Shown in pieces: positions 60,552-64,000 of a stretch of DNA of 64,000 nt; the stretch's first letter is position 1, and the number at the start of each line of letters is the position of its first letter. The notes under the pieces are model-generated. The model did no database searches. It worked only from the letters and a program-made list of their open reading frames with translations, and was not told the origin of the DNA. Both the position numbers and the translations under genes were made by a program. This DNA comes from Pohlia nutans (Eukaryota > Streptophyta > Bryopsida > Bryales > Mniaceae): assembly GCA_022496805.1 (NCBI GenBank), contig CM040094.1, positions 6,657,501 through 6,721,500 on the forward strand, given 5' to 3'.

Positions 60552-61832
60552 TAAATCCTAAGAAATTTTAATTTGGCTATTTAATATTTTAGTTACTTGC
60601 ATTGTGATTATAAAGTTTAACCTTGAAAGTGGGCAATAAGTGTAGTACACGCGAACTTGGTTGTGGTGGCGCACTTCTCCCAATAGACTCTTCATTCACG
60701 TTATCTTTGCAGCCTACCGTTTTATTCTCCATGCCTCTATTTCGTATTTAAATTTTATTTTATTTTTAAAAGAAAAAAATGACTATAATTTCAAAAAGTA
60801 AGTTAATATTTAGTTTTATTCAACAAGGTGATACACTAAAACTGTGATTTAGTGATTGGAACACTAGTCGACTTTTTTGGAAATATAGTGTCTTTGAAAA
60901 AAAAACATTTTTTTGTAATATTTAAAATTATAAAAACTTCAAGTAAACCTTTTGAATGTAATGTTCTCATGTCAAGTGGCAACTACATAATAAACATAGC
61001 ATGCCAGCTTGTATCATTCTCATCACCTGAAAGGCACATGGCGTTGTCAATAGAATTGGGAATGACAAGTGGCAAACTCCTATGTATTGTACAGACAATG
61101 TTTCTCCTCACCTTTAAATGAATTGTGGTAAAACACATCAATTCTCGCTAAACACGAAGTCATAATTTTAGTGTATTTATTATAAATGATTTTAGTGAGC
61201 AATCCAATGATCATGGAGTTTCATTGTTGGTTCAATATAAACATAAGTACGCAATCACCAAGGGATGAGTAATTACAGGGACGCCCATCTCTCACTAGAA
61301 CACAAGCACTTAGTATTTCAAGATCTTCTTGTGTATAGGATTTACAATCTATAATTTTAAAGTTAAAAAATTGAATTAACTTGGATTCTAAACTAATTTC
61401 TTCGTATATCTATAATAACTGGTAAAAAAAATGTCCTATGCATTAGAAAGTATGTATCATGCATAGGATTTGTGAAAATATTGTATTTAGTGCATAGGCA
61501 AATAAAAATGGTATGTCCTATACATCAAATAATAAAACTTGTAGGAGTAAACAAATCTTATTAATGATAACATGGAAATGTCACGTCGAATATGTTCTGA
61601 ATAAACCCCAAAATTGTGAAATGTCACGTCGAATATGTTCTGAATAAACCCCAAAATTGTGTGAAGAGTGTAAAGTCTCTTATTTAAAAGGTACTCTCAC
61701 CCATAAGCATGAATTGGTGCCCATCAAACCAATAGATTGCATTTAGACTATATACACTAGTAGGAATTGAACACCTACCTCATAGGTCCAAAATGGATCA
61801 ACCAAGCCTTCAACTAGGATTATTCAAGCAGT
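60552..61832. other. AT-rich intergenic sequence
   Basis: No gene recognised. It contains the 43-bp tandem duplication at 61575-61660. Confidence 0.4.
61575..61660. repeat. Exact two-copy tandem repeat, 43-bp unit
   Basis: Units 61575-61617 and 61618-61660 are identical by reading and start GAAATGTCACGTCGAATATG. Perfect identity suggests a recent duplication or an assembly effect. Confidence 0.85.
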
Positions 61833-62505
61833 TTAAACCTTAACTGCCAAAGTGTCCATTTCTTGAACGATGTTCAGATTTCATTCATTTTTTCTCATCC
61901 GTCACGCACTTTTTGCAGTGTGAAATTTTTAGTACCAGTTTTATGGAAAGTCAGCTCCATGCATTTGAAAACCGATTACAAAAGAGATGATTTGTGAAAT
62001 TTTTGTGCTTCATTTCATGTTGCAACGATTCACCAAATATTTCTAAGATGTTAGTTCAAAAGTGTCCAAAGTGCTCTTGAAAAAATCAACTCGTAAAATC
62101 AAGCAACCAAAACATCTCCAAATTTTTTTACACTTAGAGTATTACATTTCAACCTATCACAAAAAATTTCATCCATAGATTGTCAATATCTTATTCATAT
62201 TTGAATTACAAAGGATTCTTAATTTCAAGTTAAAATTTTTATTCAAAATATTGATGATTGCAATCATAGATTTAACCGTATAGATAGAATCTAAAATTTA
62301 CAATGTACAAATTTTATTCATACATCAAATTCAAAATACCCCACTCGATTCATTGACATTACGAACAAACGCTTTATTCACGCCGACCTCGAAGGAGGTT
62401 CGGAGTTTCTATCTATTTATCTATCTATTTACCCCACTTGATTGCGTTTTATAAAATATCTTTGCAAAATTGCCCGATTTGGGATTGTAGGCATGTAAGG
62501 GTTAA
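61833..62505 (+). mobile_element. TTAA-type MITE, family A copy 6, with nested SINE
   Basis: TTAA lies at 61833-61836 and 62502-62505. It follows family A throughout (TTTTTGCAGTGTG core, GATTCACCAAATATTT, GTAAAATCAAGCAACC). It is interrupted at 62351-62429 by a SINE fragment; without that insertion and its target duplication it would be about 580 bp, the family length. Confidence 0.75.
62351..62429 (+). mobile_element. SINE, strongly 5'-truncated copy nested in MITE
   Basis: It matches the last 80 bp of the SINE at 972-1352, ending in a (TATC/TATT)n tail. It is flanked by TACCCCACTCGATT (62337-62350) and TACCCCACTTGATT (62430-62443), a 14-bp target duplication with one mismatch. Confidence 0.8.
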
Positions 62506-62732
62506 GGTCATTTTGGACCATTTTTTATTTATTATTATTTTCAATATTTAAGGTAGTGTACAGGAGAATGTACGCCACGATTTGACACATTCATGATCAA
62601 GACGAAACATTCAAAATATAGATGAATTATGATTAATTCATCCAAATAATGTACATTCATCTAAATTTTAGTAACAATATCCTTGAATTATACCTTTGTC
62701 TAGCAATTTTAGCATTATTTTATGATTACAAA

Positions 62733-63321
62733 TTAACCCCTAAACGTCACAGCGTCCAGAAACTGGACGACGAATGATTTCAAAGCCTTCTCACGTTCTC
62801 ATCAACGCTTGGATGATACTCATCCAATTTTTTGGAGATTCTTCACCAAGTTGTTGTCCTATCTAATGGCTGAATTTAGTCATACTAGAGTACATATTTT
62901 TCTAAAATTACAAATGTAGAAGTATGTCAAGTCGTTGACCGAGCCAAAATTGCATTGACTCTAGTTCAAAGTGGAATCGTGAAAAATGAGGTCATAAATT
63001 TAAGAAACACAAAAATTTCAAAGTATCACCACGTTTAAGAGTATCTCATTTCAAACTCATTCCAACAAATTTTACTCAAAAAATATTGAAATTTAGTTTG
63101 TAATCGAATTTACAAGGAATTTTTAATTTTAACTTTCAAAATTTATAATTAAATATTGGTGATTGTATTAGTGAATGGAACCGTACGGATGGAATCTAAA
63201 ATTCAAAATCTAGAACTTTCATTTGTATATCAATTCCAGAATATTTTTCTAAATAGTAATTTATAATGCTTTTTCTAAAAATTGTCAATTCCACGGACAC
63301 CCTGGTACGTTAAGGGGTTAA
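62733..63321 (+). mobile_element. TTAA-type MITE, family C copy 2
   Basis: TTAA lies at 62733-62736 and 63318-63321. The left end is CCCCTAAACGTC, then a hairpin GCGTCCAGAAACTGGACG (62752-62769). The right end is GTACGTTAAGGGG. At 589 bp it is the closest relative of 34965-35551. Confidence 0.75.
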
Positions 63322-63888
63322 TACTTGAACTTCATGGAAAATTCAACACTCATTCAACGTATCAAGTATTTTTTGTCAAAACTGCAAATAGGAAATTGTC
63401 AATTTACTTGAATATTACTTTCACTTCCATACAAAAATGAAGGACTTGATACGGTATCAAGAATCAACTACTCACCAAACCGCTAGTGTCGGGCACATGT
63501 TCAATATTCAAACAAACCAAGTAGTTTTTGTGTTTTCATATGCAGGGCGACCTGCACTCTTAAAAAATCATTATTTTTTTAACATCCATCTACAACTTCT
63601 ACACTTTCATTTATCATATCATCTAATATTAGGAAACGCCGTGCAAATTATGATGAAGCTTTTACCTTTTGAAGAAATCTTTGACAATTTCATTCATTTT
63701 TTTATTTGTTTTTTCAGTAGTACGTTTAGCATTCCAAATTTCACACATGATTTTGGTAAAATATTTGTGAAAATTATATTAAAGGCTGAAGACAACAAAC
63801 TCTCTTTGGAAGAAGAAAAAACCCCTGGAAAATTGTTTCCTCACCGGAGATAGAACTTTTTTCTTTCTATGTTTGAGCTTTTTAATCC
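63322..63888. other. AT-rich sequence with a doubtful 138-codon open frame
   Basis: The open frame at 63437-63853 is dominated by Phe, Ile, His and Asn as expected from AT-rich DNA and shows no family signature. I do not call it a gene. Confidence 0.3.
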
Positions 63889-64000
63889 TTAACATTCAGT
63901 AGCCTCTCTGACTGTTGTGTTCTCCCAACAAAAATGATGTGGAATATCCCACGTCACATCAGTAGCTACAGATGACAAACAAATCGCAATCTTTCTCTTG
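63889..64000. mobile_element. Relative of the 54194-54619 MITE, cut by window edge
   Basis: It starts AACATTCAGTAGC and contains AATGATGTGGAATATCCCAC and AGTAGCTA, all in the order seen at 54199-54315. The right end lies beyond the window. Confidence 0.5.

Noticed and set aside
3916..63321. Interstitial telomere repeats, because CCCTAAA recurs
   Set aside because: The word occurs singly at element ends, usually with an extra C, and never in tandem arrays.
63437..63853. 138-codon open frame as a gene
   Set aside because: Amino-acid use follows the AT-rich background, with no motif or family resemblance.

Overview
This looks like nuclear DNA from a land plant. The evidence is a 25-exon SKI2-type RNA helicase gene, a plant-style ESCRT-III CHMP1 gene, a Ty1/copia retrotransposon with UBN2-type gag, a tRNA-derived SINE, and many small non-autonomous DNA transposons (MITEs). 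The sequence is AT-rich apart from the genes and a few more GC-rich islands. I cannot name the species. A non-seed plant is possible but not shown.

Layout. From 1 to about 37.3 kb, and again from 59.6 kb to the end, the DNA is mostly repeats. At least twenty elements of 200-1200 bp belong to several internally unrelated families, labelled here A-N. They share one terminal format: TTAA at the edge, then CCCCTAAA or a close variant running inward, mirrored at the other end. They are nested, abutted and inverted relative to each other. Between them lie other MITE types (TTA/TAA-flanked Tourist-like, TA-flanked, and several TIR elements of unknown class), three SINE copies, perfect hairpins, and stretches of unique sequence at about 8.4-10.7, 16-24, 29.6-33.3 and 60.6-61.8 kb in which I recognise no gene.

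A complete copia element on the minus strand (37975-43631) has LTRs that read as identical and a perfect 5-bp target duplication. It stops 244 bp before the start codon of the SKI2 gene (43876-53331, plus strand). I could splice all 25 exons of SKI2 with every phase consistent, giving 1364 residues. Converging on it from the other side is a probable multi-exon minus-strand gene of unknown function (about 53468-55709), and further right is intronless CHMP1 (58603-59223, minus).

Function. SKI2 is the helicase of the cytoplasmic SKI complex that feeds RNA to the exosome. CHMP1 is an ESCRT-III subunit acting in endosomal membrane remodelling. They are neighbours, not a pathway. The most unusual content is the TTAA/CCCCTAAA element set. 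Its 4-bp TTAA target site, confirmed by an interrupted copy with an intact paralogue in the window, together with its CCC...GGG termini, resembles piggyBac-type transposition. No transposase is present here.
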